Positions 1 through 9,250 of a stretch of 64,000 bases of DNA are shown one piece after another. Positions within the stretch are counted from its first letter, which is position 1, and each line of letters opens with the position of its first letter. Source of the DNA: JAVJSU01 sp040219275 (GTDB taxonomy: Bacteria > Chloroflexota > Anaerolineae > Aggregatilineales > Phototrophicaceae); the NCBI GenBank assembly GCA_040219275.1, contig JAVJSU010000102.1, positions 62,001 through 126,000 of the forward strand, in the 5' to 3' direction. A program made the position numbers and the translations under genes. The notes beneath the pieces were generated by a model. It was not told the origin of the DNA. It saw only the letters and a list, made by a program, of their open reading frames with translations, and searched no databases.

Positions 1-1695
1 CATCACATCGAACGTGGCGCGGGTGAAAATAACTTCCGGCTGTACCTGTATAATTTCGCCGATTTGGATGAGTGCAATCAAGACATCACTGCCGACGATA
101 CCTTCTGCATCGCTATACGAGGGTGGGGTGAACGGTGCTTCGTCCATAAGACTCAGCAGTTCATTGATTGTCTTTACCTGTTCCGCTGAAAAGACAATCT
201 GGTGAGTGCTCATTCGTAGCACGCCGTCCTGGGCGACAATTTCATCCTGAGAACCGAGCAACAGGGCGAGCGTCGCGTTTTTGATGTCCAGCCGGCTACG
301 GATTTCTTCACGGGAAATGCCTAAACGCAACGGATAATGCTGATGATGCTGGTCGACCAAATCCCGAATTAAGTGGAGCAGTTGATGATAATTGTGCGCC
401 GCCATGAGCGTGTCATGTAAAGGAACTAACAGACCATTTGCCATCGCCTCTTGTAGTGCGATATCGAAGTCTTGTGCGTTGAGGTCGCTCCGTTTTTGTA
501 ACTCTGCGGGTTTGATCGGACTAGTTCCTTCCGCCAACTGCGCCAGTCGATCCGCCTGAGTGCCCTGTTTTTGCGTCTTCAGGCGATCAATCACCTGTGA
601 CTGAAAGCGTTTCCAGCGTTTTGCAGGTGTTGGATTAACCACAACGCCACCGCCAACGGTTTGTGGGGGCGAGGGATAACGCAGGATAAAGCGATCTTCG
701 CGGCGCACGCTCACAGGCGACGATAGCCTAAGTTGCACCCATCCTGAATCGCCGGGTGCGATGGTTTCATCAGCCAGCAAACGCACCCGTGCCGTGGTTT
801 CTGCGGTGCCGGAGAAAAATTTAACCTCGCTATTATGCTTAAGCGGGCGGTTCGCATCAGGAAGATAATTTAAATAGACATCAATTAAGCTGTTCGTTGC
901 GTTTTGGTTTGGGCGAACGATAAGATTTCCGCGCAGAATATCCTGCTTATCCACGCCGGAAATATTGACCGCCACACGGCTCCCCGGATACGCGAATTCG
1001 ACTTTTTGCTTATAACTTTGCAATCCACGTATACGCCCACGTAATCCAGAGGGTAAAAGTTCGATCTCTTCGCCCACGCGCAGTAAGCCGTCAAGTAGTG
1101 TTCCCGTGACGATTGTGCCGAAGCCGCTCATGGAGAATACCCGATCTACGGGCAGGCGGGGTTGACCGATGTCCCTGCGTGGTGGGGTTTCTGCCAGTAT
1201 TTCGCTGAGTGTTTCGATTAATTCGGGAATGCCCGCGCCAGAATACGCGGATACAGGACATATTGGCGCATCCTTTAAGGCGGTGTTCTGGACAACTTCG
1301 CGGATGTCCAACTCCACCAGACCGAGCCAGTCAGGATCGTCGATGAGGTCAGTTTTCGTCAGGACGATAATTCCGCGCTGGATACCGAGCAGGTCGATAA
1401 TCGCCAGATGTTCGCGGGTTTGGGGCATTACGCCTTCATCAGCGGCGATGATGAGCAAAACAGCATCAATTCCGCCGATGCCCGCCAACATGTTCTCAAT
1501 GAAATCCCGATGACCGGGAACATCCACAATCCCTAGGGTATCGCCATCGGGCATATCTAACCATGCAAAGCCGAGATCAATCGTCATTTCGCGGGCTTTT
1601 TCTTCCGCGAGACGATCCGGGTCGATGCCGGTTAGCCGTTTGATGAGGGTAGATTTTCCATGATCGACGTGTCCGGCAGTCCCGATGACGCGCAT
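1..1695 (-). CDS. selB: Selenocysteine-specific elongation factor SelB, C-terminus cut by the window edge
   Basis: SelB is a translational GTPase that delivers Sec-tRNA to recoded UGA codons. The reverse strand reads 565 residues without a stop to the window edge. It starts at ATG 1695, 3 bases after the stop of the upstream coiled-coil gene. Near the N-terminus are G1 GHVDHGKST, G3 DVPGHRDF and G4 TKTD. Beta-barrel domains follow (GFGTIVTGTLLDG), and then winged-helix segments such as SREEIRSRLDIKNATLALLL, where SelB contacts the SECIS hairpin. Family members are usually about 610-640 residues, so roughly 50-70 are missing. The protein implies that the organism decodes selenocysteine, but selA and tRNA-Sec are not visible here. 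Confidence 0.95.
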   Translation of the reverse strand, partial: MRVIGTAGHVDHGKSTLIKRLTGIDPDRLAEEKAREMTIDLGFAWLDMPDGDTLGIVDVPGHRDFIENMLAGIGGIDAVLLIIAADEGVMPQTREHLAIIDLLGIQRGIIVLTKTDLIDDPDWLGLVELDIREVVQNTALKDAPICPVSAYSGAGIPELIETLSEILAETPPRRDIGQPRLPVDRVFSMSGFGTIVTGTLLDGLLRVGEEIELLPSGLRGRIRGLQSYKQKVEFAYPGSRVAVNISGVDKQDILRGNLIVRPNQNATNSLIDVYLNYLPDANRPLKHNSEVKFFSGTAETTARVRLLADETIAPGDSGWVQLRLSSPVSVRREDRFILRYPSPPQTVGGGVVVNPTPAKRWKRFQSQVIDRLKTQKQGTQADRLAQLAEGTSPIKPAELQKRSDLNAQDFDIALQEAMANGLLVPLHDTLMAAHNYHQLLHLIRDLVDQHHQHYPLRLGISREEIRSRLDIKNATLALLLGSQDEIVAQDGVLRMSTHQIVFSAEQVKTINELLSLMDEAPFTPPSYSDAEGIVGSDVLIALIQIGEIIQVQPEVIFTRATFDVM

Positions 1696-1698
1696 AGA

Positions 1699-2955
1699 TT
1701 ATTGCGTTCCGTTGATGTTTCCGTTATCAGATGTTACCGTGGGCATCGTTCCGGTTGAGGTGGATGTGGGCGGCGGTGAGCTTATACTGATGTCACCTTT
1801 GTCGTATTCATTAAGTAAGGTCTGATAACGTTCGCGGTAAAGCGCGGCACGATCACGTTCCAGTTGCCACAAGCGCGTCAGGCTTTCTTTCAGAGGCTGA
1901 ATTTTCTCGCCCATATCGTCTAACTTTTGTACGTAACGTTCAAATTCTTTATCGTGACCGCGCCAGACTTCATCGCTTGAGGATGTAAATTGTTTCCAGC
2001 GTTTTTGATCGTCGGAGCGCCAATCATTCCATTCTTGCCGGAAGCGATCTTCACTCAGGCGTTGCGCTTCTGCCACTTCGTTGATGCGGCGTTCGAGGCG
2101 ATCTCCGATACGGTGGAAATCGTCGATGATCTGTTTCATATTGCGATAGGCTTCCGCCCATGATTCAAAGCGTTCGATATTGCGTTCCATCAAATTATCG
2201 TGCGTGCCGAATTTTTCCATCAAGGCTTCGACTTGCTGATCACGCTGTTGCAGTTGGAGCACTTGCTGGTCAATAAATTGCTGAATTTGGTCGCGGCGTT
2301 CGCGTTCGCTATTTTGAACTTCCTGTACACGGCGTTCGTTGCGGAGTGTCAATTCTTCCAGTAGGGTCACTTTTGGACGCACAGAATCAATCTGTTTCTG
2401 GACTTCCGGTTGTTCACTCTCTAGCTCGGAGATACGGCGTGTATCCTGACGACGTTGTTCTTCCAGAAATGCCAGACGGCGATCCGGTTCTTCAAGGCGT
2501 TTATACAGGTCATCAACGCGTTGTGTCAGGGTGGAAATAGATGAGGTGAGCCGATCACGTTCGATCTGCAAAGCGGGCATTTCGGTAGTTTGCCGCTCAA
2601 TTTTCGTCATTTTTTCGGAAAGTTCACGCACCGGACGCTCAATATTCTGGCGCTCAAGATCAGCGCGACGCTCGGCTTCACGCTCGGCATTGAGGCGTTT
2701 GCTCTCTGATTGTTCGATGAGTTGACGCATTTCTTTACGTACCTGATCGATCATGTCGCTTTCGCGGGTGCTCGGTACGTAGTCATTTTTCATCACAGTC
2801 TGGTCAGATTCCAGCGAGTTGAGGCGACGTTGTAGCGTGTCGATGACCTCCTGCTGTTGAGCGAGGCGTTCTTCCATCGTCGCAAGATTAGATTTGTCGC
2901 GTCGCCGTTCTTCATCGAGCCACTCAATCATCTTCGCGGCCTGGTTAATGTCCAT
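1699..2955 (-). CDS. Long coiled-coil protein of unknown function
   Basis: This 418-residue protein is almost entirely charged helix rich in Glu, Arg and Gln, with heptad-like spacing from about residue 10 to 385 (for example RLAQQQEVIDTLQRRLNSLE). It ends in a Ser/Thr/Pro/Asn-rich tail. It has no signal peptide or membrane segment, so it is probably a cytoplasmic rod-like protein. A good Shine-Dalgarno sequence (GGAGGAAAA on the reverse strand) precedes the start. The stop lies 3 bases before selB, so the two are co-transcribed. Nothing in the sequence links it to selenocysteine decoding. I do not recognise a named family, and SMC- or myosin-like database hits would be expected from the coiled coil alone. 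Confidence 0.8.
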   Translation of the reverse strand: MDINQAAKMIEWLDEERRRDKSNLATMEERLAQQQEVIDTLQRRLNSLESDQTVMKNDYVPSTRESDMIDQVRKEMRQLIEQSESKRLNAEREAERRADLERQNIERPVRELSEKMTKIERQTTEMPALQIERDRLTSSISTLTQRVDDLYKRLEEPDRRLAFLEEQRRQDTRRISELESEQPEVQKQIDSVRPKVTLLEELTLRNERRVQEVQNSERERRDQIQQFIDQQVLQLQQRDQQVEALMEKFGTHDNLMERNIERFESWAEAYRNMKQIIDDFHRIGDRLERRINEVAEAQRLSEDRFRQEWNDWRSDDQKRWKQFTSSSDEVWRGHDKEFERYVQKLDDMGEKIQPLKESLTRLWQLERDRAALYRERYQTLLNEYDKGDISISSPPPTSTSTGTMPTVTSDNGNINGTQ

Positions 2956-3064
2956 AGTTTGTTTTCCTCCGACTCTACTTCAAGATTGTCGGTGATTTGA
3001 CGTAACTTTGTTGGGGAGATTATACCACACGCATAGGTTTGTGGTATTTCCTCTTGTGGTGGTC

Positions 3065-3577
3065 TTATGTGATTTCAGAGACGGTCATCAGCCCGGTTAC
3101 GACTGCCAACGTGATGAGCGTCGCCCATACGCCCGCACCCAGCGTCATGGCAATTACCAGTCGGAGCGGTTTTTCCCCGAAGGATAAGCCGATTACCGCG
3201 CCAACCTGTGCGCCAACCGTCATCGGTGCGGCGATGGCAAGCCCGATTAGCCCGTAGCGCGTCCATGCGTTTTGCACCATAAGGATCATACGATTTGGCG
3301 TTTGAGGCGTATCGTCTTCGGTTACGCGTTTCTCCATCCGTCGCCGGATGCGTTCCCGTAGCGGTGTGCCGACAATCACTACCAGCAAAACGCCACTGCC
3401 ATAACTGAGCGTGACCGTTAAGCCAACCAGCAGGGGAGACAGATCAAGCGCAATGCCCGCCGGAATCGCCGACCAGAAGGATAAGAACGCCCAACCGAAA
3501 ACCGTTCCCAGTGCGGCGAGATTAATAAGCAGACCTTCGATCATCGTGTTTGCTTCCTGCGGGGTTGCGATGTTCAT
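3065..3577 (-). CDS. Small integral membrane protein, probable small multidrug-export family
   Basis: A 170-residue protein with about four hydrophobic segments, at residues 12-32, 40-70, 108-130 and 138-165. A basic/acidic cytoplasmic loop (LRERIRRRMEKRVTEDD) lies in the middle. Paired helices rich in Gly and small residues (IGLAIAAPMTVGAQVGAVIG) resemble the small multi-drug export protein family (PF06695), to which I assign it by general resemblance. The substrate is unknown. It lies upstream of the coiled-coil/selB pair on the same strand with about 110 bases between, and it is divergent from the dNTPase gene. Confidence 0.6.
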   Translation of the reverse strand: MNIATPQEANTMIEGLLINLAALGTVFGWAFLSFWSAIPAGIALDLSPLLVGLTVTLSYGSGVLLVVIVGTPLRERIRRRMEKRVTEDDTPQTPNRMILMVQNAWTRYGLIGLAIAAPMTVGAQVGAVIGLSFGEKPLRLVIAMTLGAGVWATLITLAVVTGLMTVSEIT

Positions 3578-3646
3578 TTAAATGAGTGTTTTACCAGCAT
3601 ATCCAACGCGCATCAAGTACAATAGGGGGATGGAGGACTGTATCAT

Positions 3647-4804
3647 ATGTTTGTTACCCGTGAACATCTAGAAGAACAGGAAGCAGATACCCTCGCGCCG
3701 TATGCGATGTTGAGCCGGAATAGTAAGGGGCGACATCATCATGAGCATGAACCTCGCTATCGAACGGCTTTTCAGCGAGATCGAGATCGTGTGGTGCATA
3801 GTGCCGCCTTCCGACGACTAGAGTATAAAACGCAAGTGTTCGTCAATGATGCGGGCGATTATTACCGTACCCGATTGACTCATACCCTAGAGGTTACGCA
3901 AATCGGGCGTACTTTAGCGCGGGCATTGAGCGTAAATGAAGACCTCGTTGAAGTGATTTGTCTCGCCCATGATCTCGGTCATCCTCCGTTTGGTCATGCG
4001 GGTGAGCATATTCTGGATGAATTGACCCGTGAGTATGGCGGATTTAATCATAATCATCAAAGTTATCGTGTGGTGACTGAACTCGAACGACGTTATCCTG
4101 ATTGGGCGGGGTTAAATCTTGCCTATGAGACGTTGGAAGGCATTGCCAAGCATGAGACCGAATATGATCTGAGTGATGTTGCCGGCTTTGATAAAACCTT
4201 GCACGGCAGTTTAGAGGCGCAGATCGCCAATATCGCCGATGAATTGGCGTATAATGCCCATGATTTAGACGATGGTTTGCAGGCGGGGTTGCTCACGCCG
4301 GAACAACTAAATGAACTGGACATCTGGCGGGAATTGTGCGAACGGTTAGATTGGCACAGCGGACCGATGGATGAGATCACCCGTCACCGCTTTATCCGTG
4401 AGCAAATTGGAATGCAGGTGGATGATGTGTTACAAGAATCACTCAAGCGCCTCGAAATGCTCAACCCTAAATCCGTGCTCGAAATTCAGCAAAATGATAC
4501 ATTGATTATTTCGCATAGTGATAAGCATAAACAACAGAATCGTGCATTAAAAGACTTTCTATACGAAAATATGTATTATCATTATCGTGTGATACGCATG
4601 GCGAAGCGTGCAGAGCGATTTATTAGCGAGATTTTCGCCAGTTGTGTCGCTGAACCGCGCCAATTACCGCGTGAATATTATCTCAGAATTAAGCAAGACT
4701 CTCATCCGGTGCAACGGGTGGTGGCGGATTATATTGCAAGCATGACGGATCGTAGCGCACAGATGGAATATCGGCGCTTTTCTGATCCGTTGACTAGACC
4801 CTGA
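3647..4804 (+). CDS. dgt: Deoxyguanosinetriphosphate triphosphohydrolase-like HD protein
   Basis: This family hydrolyses dNTPs to deoxynucleosides and triphosphate and so tunes nucleotide pools. The 385-residue protein carries the characteristic N-terminal block FQRDRDRVVHSAAFRRLEYK, followed by TRLTHTLEVTQIGR. The HD signature HDLGHPPFGHAGE supplies metal ligands, and YNAHDLDDGL lies further on. Length and motif order fit the type 2 dGTPase-like subfamily of non-enteric bacteria. The ATG at 3647 is preceded by GGAGG at 3632-3636. It stands alone between a divergent membrane-protein gene and the downstream kinase gene. The preferred dNTP cannot be told from sequence. Confidence 0.92.
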   Translation: MFVTREHLEEQEADTLAPYAMLSRNSKGRHHHEHEPRYRTAFQRDRDRVVHSAAFRRLEYKTQVFVNDAGDYYRTRLTHTLEVTQIGRTLARALSVNEDLVEVICLAHDLGHPPFGHAGEHILDELTREYGGFNHNHQSYRVVTELERRYPDWAGLNLAYETLEGIAKHETEYDLSDVAGFDKTLHGSLEAQIANIADELAYNAHDLDDGLQAGLLTPEQLNELDIWRELCERLDWHSGPMDEITRHRFIREQIGMQVDDVLQESLKRLEMLNPKSVLEIQQNDTLIISHSDKHKQQNRALKDFLYENMYYHYRVIRMAKRAERFISEIFASCVAEPRQLPREYYLRIKQDSHPVQRVVADYIASMTDRSAQMEYRRFSDPLTRP

Positions 4805-4852
4805 CCCGTTGTACAATGTAAGGCGTTAAGCAACAGCCAGTAAGGATTAAGC

Positions 4853-6169
4853 ATGTCTGGAGAAGCACTCCTCAATGGACGCTATCGCCTCACCTCACAG
4901 CAGGGCGCGGGCGGGATGGCGGTTATCTATAAAGCTACCGATGAAGCACTCGGACGTATCGTCGCCGTTAAAGTTCTACGTCCAAGTTTAACCGCTGATG
5001 ATACGTTTATCGTCCGCTTCAAAAACGAAGCCAGAAGCATCGCCAATTTGCAACATCCCAACATTGTTACCGTTCATGATGTGGGTAGTGAAGGTCCGAC
5101 GCATTACATCGTGATGGAGTTTGTTGAAGGACAGGATTTAAAACGCATGATTCGCGCCTACGGTGCGTTGAGCGTCAATCGGGCGTTAGATTTAGCGATT
5201 CAGATTTGTGCAGGGCTGGGATACGCTCACCGTGCAGGCATTGTTCATGCGGATGTGAAACCGCAGAATATCCTTTTAGCGGAAGGTGATACGGTCAAAA
5301 TAACAGACTTCGGCATCGCGCAGGCGTTAAGCGATACGCAACCGGCACAACGTCAATCTGTCGTATGGGGGAGTCCGCATTATTTCGCGCCGGAGCAAGC
5401 GCAGGGCGAAAAACCGAGTGCCGCGTCTGATGTCTATTCTATTGGCATCGTGATCTTTGAAATGCTTACGGGACGGTTGCCCTATATTGGTGCGAATCAG
5501 CAGGAATTAGCTCTCGCGCATATTCGTGAGCGTATTCCGTCAGTGACCGAATTTAACCCCGCCGTACCGGATAGTCTGGCGAAAATCATCCAGAAGGTGA
5601 TGAGCAAAGACCCGAACGCCCGCTATAGCAATGCAGATCAACTTGGCAATGTGCTGAAGAGTTATCGTGATCGCTCACGGCAAGGCACATTAACGGAAAA
5701 TCCAGTTGAAGCGACAGATTCGCGTCCATTGGCTCCGCCGCCCTCATCTTTGCCAACACAACCGGGGCAAGGCCCGATGGTCATTCCACCGCCACCTTCA
5801 GGGTCTCAGCAAAGTGGTAAGGTCGCATCCAATATCCCGCAGGGGTTACCGACACAGCGCTATGATATTGCGCCCCACGCACCTTCAGCGCCTCCGTCAT
5901 CGCAACAACGCCCGCCGCTTAACAGTGACTCGCGGGCGTACCCACCGGGGGGATCGGCGACGATGCGTGGTAATACGCCGTTGCAAGGTGGGGACAGCAA
6001 TCCATACACACCCTCAACGCCGCGTCCGCCCTATACAAGTCAGCAATTTGAGCGTGAATCGTCCGGTGGATTATTTGATGCAGTCACGATTGCCTTAGCG
6101 GTGCTAGCATTTTTCTCAGTGGCGTGTTTATGCCCTTTGTGGATCGCTGTTATTCAAGCGCGATTCTAA
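4853..6169 (+). CDS. PknB-type Ser/Thr protein kinase, non-RD, with Pro-rich linker and C-terminal membrane helix
   Basis: The 438-residue protein has a kinase domain at about residues 10-270. It shows a Gly-rich loop (GAGGMAVIYKA), ATP-binding Lys in VAVKVL, the catalytic loop HADVKPQN, the Mg-binding DFG (ITDFGIAQ) and an APE motif (FAPEQA). The usual HRD Arg is Ala, which makes this a non-RD kinase that may not need activation-loop phosphorylation. A Pro/Ser/Gln-rich linker spans residues 285-400, and a single membrane helix (about 408-432) ends the protein with almost nothing outside. AAGGA precedes ATG 4853. Its stop overlaps the stop region of the convergent kinase gene by 4 bases. Confidence 0.9.
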   Translation: MSGEALLNGRYRLTSQQGAGGMAVIYKATDEALGRIVAVKVLRPSLTADDTFIVRFKNEARSIANLQHPNIVTVHDVGSEGPTHYIVMEFVEGQDLKRMIRAYGALSVNRALDLAIQICAGLGYAHRAGIVHADVKPQNILLAEGDTVKITDFGIAQALSDTQPAQRQSVVWGSPHYFAPEQAQGEKPSAASDVYSIGIVIFEMLTGRLPYIGANQQELALAHIRERIPSVTEFNPAVPDSLAKIIQKVMSKDPNARYSNADQLGNVLKSYRDRSRQGTLTENPVEATDSRPLAPPPSSLPTQPGQGPMVIPPPPSGSQQSGKVASNIPQGLPTQRYDIAPHAPSAPPSSQQRPPLNSDSRAYPPGGSATMRGNTPLQGGDSNPYTPSTPRPPYTSQQFERESSGGLFDAVTIALAVLAFFSVACLCPLWIAVIQARF

Positions 6170-8040
6170 TTATCTTGCTCAACATCAATTTGTGGCACAG
6201 TGGGATCGTCATTTCCGGTCATAGAATCCGCCAATGGGAAGCGTGTATTGGTGACCTGATAGGTGTCCACGAGGATGCTCGCCCGTCCTTGCGGCGGTGA
6301 CGCGACATAAATGCCAATTTGACCGACTTCAATCGTGTCGTCAAAGACGGTTGTAATCGTCTCTCCGTTCAGATAACCAATCAACTGATTATCGTCAACT
6401 TCCACAATTAGCGTGTTGAGTTGACCTAAGGGCATCACTGCGTCGTTTGATGTCCATGATTCACTCTCTCCGCGTAATTCACGCCATTGTCCCTCAGTGC
6501 GTACCCAGATGCTGTACCGTCCAAGACCATCGACAGCAAACACATTGTAATTGTCATCGTCGATATAGCGGAAGATAATGCCGTATCCACTGGCAGGAGA
6601 ACTGCCTTCTTCCAGCAGGGCAGTCATTAAGATAGACCCGTTCGAATAGTCATTTCCAAGCGGGAAGATGGTCGCAACGGCGCGGTCTGAAAGTTCACTA
6701 TCAATGCGATAAAATCCATCATCGGTCACTTCCCTAACGAGCATACTCAGGTCTTCCTGTGACCAATAGGATAGGAACGGATCCTGTTGCGAGAACGTGC
6801 TAATAAAGTAGACCGGTCCCGTCATGCTATCGGCGTTGTCACTGCCTGTCATGCTATCCACCGCGTTGATGTTATCGTTAAAACCATCCACGGTGGGAAT
6901 GTTATTCGCATCAATTGTCGATGAGGCGTTATTTGAACTATTAGACGAAGAATCTCCCTGCTGATTAATGAGTCCGATGAACAAGAGTGCCGCCAGAATC
7001 GCCAGACCTGCCGCCAGAATGCCGAGCGGAGAGTTCAACGCTTTGGGCTTTAACGCTTGAATGCCCGTCTGTGACGCTGATGCGGGACTTTGAATCCGAA
7101 TTGGCGTTTGATCCGGCGCAAGGTGAACAGTAAATTGTTGTGTGAATGAATTTGAGGCGGGAATATCCGGCATCTTACCGTCAAATGCCATCTTTAGATC
7201 ATGACCGAATTCTTCCGCAGATTGGTAGCGTTCTTCCGGCAATTTGGCGAGCGCTTTAAAAATGACGGCATCAAGATAATCATCACCGATTTTATGTGTG
7301 TTAGAAAGGGACGGTACCGGATCATTGAGGTGGCGCAGTAATACGGAAAGTGTGCCATCATCGGCAAAGGGCGGTTTGCCTGCGAGCATTTCATACAAAA
7401 TAATACCGAGCGCATACAGGTCACTCCGCTGGTCAATGGCTTCTCCGGTTGCCTGCTCAGGGGACATATAGGTAGGCGTGCCGACGGTGGAACCTTCCTG
7501 TGTGAGTCCGGTGCTTTGCGCCAACCGTGCAATGCCAAAATCGGTGAGAATGGCTTCTCCGCGTTCGTTAAGCAGGATATTTGCAGGTTTAACATCCCGA
7601 TGCACCGCGCCACGATTATGAGCGTAACCCAGTGCGGCGCAGAGTTGGATCATGATTTTTAAAACTTCGTCATGAGGGGCTAGCGTTTCATTATTGCCAA
7701 GTTCTTTGAGTCGATCCTGTAGTGTTATCCCCGGAACGTAGGACATCACCATATAAAATACATTCTGACCGTCACGATTAAATGAGTCAAAATCATACAT
7801 CTGGACAATATTCGGATGGTTTAAGCTGGCGACAAACTTCGCCTCTTGCTCGAAACGTTCTTTAAAATTTTCATTTTCTGAGAGATGCTCGTGCATTATT
7901 TTGATCGCAACCGAACGATCAAGATTCGTGTCATAACCTTTAAAAACGCGCGCCATGCCACCAGCGCCGATGCGCTCCAATATCTGGTAACGTCCGCGTC
8001 CGATAGTTGTATTCATCAAAGAGTGTGTTAAATCTGTCAT
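6166..8040 (-). CDS. Transmembrane PknB-type Ser/Thr kinase with extracellular concanavalin-like domain
   Basis: A 624-residue receptor-like kinase. The cytoplasmic kinase domain (about 14-285) has GAGGMARVFKG, VAIKIM, the RD-type catalytic loop HRDVKPANILL, DFG and MSPEQA. A membrane helix lies near 340-360 (GILAAGLAILAALLFIGLI). An Asn/Ser/Asp-rich linker follows, and the C-terminal 200 residues form a beta-rich domain (YGIIFRYIDDDNYNVFAVD; VDDNQLIGYLNGE) that resembles DUF1080/3-keto-disaccharide hydrolase or laminin-G-like folds. The domain may sense a cell-wall or environmental glycan; that is inference. The gene is convergent with the other kinase gene. Confidence 0.92.
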   Translation of the reverse strand: MTDLTHSLMNTTIGRGRYQILERIGAGGMARVFKGYDTNLDRSVAIKIMHEHLSENENFKERFEQEAKFVASLNHPNIVQMYDFDSFNRDGQNVFYMVMSYVPGITLQDRLKELGNNETLAPHDEVLKIMIQLCAALGYAHNRGAVHRDVKPANILLNERGEAILTDFGIARLAQSTGLTQEGSTVGTPTYMSPEQATGEAIDQRSDLYALGIILYEMLAGKPPFADDGTLSVLLRHLNDPVPSLSNTHKIGDDYLDAVIFKALAKLPEERYQSAEEFGHDLKMAFDGKMPDIPASNSFTQQFTVHLAPDQTPIRIQSPASASQTGIQALKPKALNSPLGILAAGLAILAALLFIGLINQQGDSSSNSSNNASSTIDANNIPTVDGFNDNINAVDSMTGSDNADSMTGPVYFISTFSQQDPFLSYWSQEDLSMLVREVTDDGFYRIDSELSDRAVATIFPLGNDYSNGSILMTALLEEGSSPASGYGIIFRYIDDDNYNVFAVDGLGRYSIWVRTEGQWRELRGESESWTSNDAVMPLGQLNTLIVEVDDNQLIGYLNGETITTVFDDTIEVGQIGIYVASPPQGRASILVDTYQVTNTRFPLADSMTGNDDPTVPQIDVEQDN

Positions 8041-8218
8041 TACGCTGTGTTTCCTAAAGGCAGTTTAATTAACAGCCTACTTTTAAACAGTTACGGTTCA
8101 ATTACATTATAGCGGTTATCTTTCATTAGACGGCATTAATCATCAAAATCTTAGGTTCAGCAGGATATTTGGAAAACTGCTATACTGCTTTTTAAGCGGA
8201 AATTCAGTAAAAGGTTGC

Positions 8219-9217
8219 ATGATGTCAACACGAATCATTAATCGCACAGATCGACTTGAACTGATTGAACGATTACTCGTAGAACACCCGACCGGGTTAC
8301 GTGCGGTGGAATTGGCGCGTCAGTGCGGGGTGGATCGTCGAACGATTTATCGTGATATATCCGTCCTCACTGAAAATGGGCTTCCCGTTTATCAAAAGAC
8401 GGGTCGATTTTGCATCAACCGCGAATATTATCAGTTGGGCTTGCGCTTAAATCAGCACGAGGCGATGGCGCTTTTTATGGCTCTGCGTGTGCTTGCCCAT
8501 CATAGTGACCAGAATAATCCGCATGTGCTTTCTGCAATGCGAAAACTCGGCGATGCAATGTCCGAGCTTCCCGCCAAGCACATCGACCATCTGACGGAAA
8601 CGATGCACAACGCACCGGTTGATCGCGGGTTCGTGAGCGTGTTAGAAACCATCACACGCGCATGGAGCGAACAGCGGATCGTCAAACTTTGGTATAGCTC
8701 CTCTAAACGAGAAACTCTCTCACGCGAATTTGCCACCTATTTTCTAGAATTAACCCCGACGGGTGAAATTTATGCTGTTGGTTACGATTCGTTTTATCAA
8801 CGTGTGCGGGCGTTAAAGTTGCGCCGGATTATGCGCGCGCGTATTTTACGCACAGCCTATCAAGTACCCGCCCAATTTAATCCGCATCGCTATCTAGCAA
8901 ATGCGTGGGGTGGGGTGGGCGAAGAAGATACCGCCAGCGCGGAAGTTATTTTAAAGGTTTCTGCGGAGGTCGCGCCGATCATTATTCAGCAACTCTGGCA
9001 TCCAAACCAGCGCATCGTGCGCCATAATGACGGGTATTCGCTGATTTCGTTGCAAATTTCGGATTGGCGGGCGATGTTGCCGTGGATACGCTCGTGGGGT
9101 GGGCAGATTGAAGTGTTGCAACCCTCCGTGTTGCGGCAGGAGTTGCGTCAGGAAGCGCAGAATATCGCCAGAATGTATGGAAACGAAACAAAACGGGCTA
9201 CCCTCAATTCCGAATAG
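8219..9217 (+). CDS. HTH and WYL domain transcriptional regulator (YafY-like)
   Basis: The 332-residue protein starts with a DeoR/HTH_11-type helix-turn-helix (RLLVEHPTGLRAVELARQCG, then DRRTIYRDISVLTENG at about residues 18-55). The middle and C-terminus match a WYL domain (VKLWYSSSKRETLSREFATY; ELTPTGEIYAVGYD; RVRALKLRRI). WYL proteins bind nucleic-acid or nucleotide-type ligands and regulate transcription, often in stress or defence settings. No defence genes are next to it. AAAGG at 8210-8214 serves the tandem ATGATG start. The 3' end overlaps the terminator hairpin of the convergent LysM gene. Confidence 0.88.
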   Translation: MMSTRIINRTDRLELIERLLVEHPTGLRAVELARQCGVDRRTIYRDISVLTENGLPVYQKTGRFCINREYYQLGLRLNQHEAMALFMALRVLAHHSDQNNPHVLSAMRKLGDAMSELPAKHIDHLTETMHNAPVDRGFVSVLETITRAWSEQRIVKLWYSSSKRETLSREFATYFLELTPTGEIYAVGYDSFYQRVRALKLRRIMRARILRTAYQVPAQFNPHRYLANAWGGVGEEDTASAEVILKVSAEVAPIIIQQLWHPNQRIVRHNDGYSLISLQISDWRAMLPWIRSWGGQIEVLQPSVLRQELRQEAQNIARMYGNETKRATLNSE

Positions 9218-9223
9218 CCCGTT
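9192..9223 (-). terminator. Rho-independent terminator of the LysM/glycosidase-like gene
   Basis: A perfect 9-bp stem (AACGGGCTA / TAGCCCGTT) with a 14-base loop. On the minus strand it is followed by TTTTGTTTCGTTT. It lies 28 bases after the stop of the minus-strand gene and covers the stop codon of the plus-strand WYL gene, for which the tail (GTTGTAG) is poor. Confidence 0.75.
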
Positions 9224-9250
9224 GTTGTAGAAAATTTGCGGTCTGTAACT

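Noticed and set aside
8219..9217. WYL regulator considered as the controller of a hidden defence island.
   Set aside because: No neighbouring gene encodes a nuclease, methylase, helicase or other defence effector; flanks are signalling and cell-wall genes.
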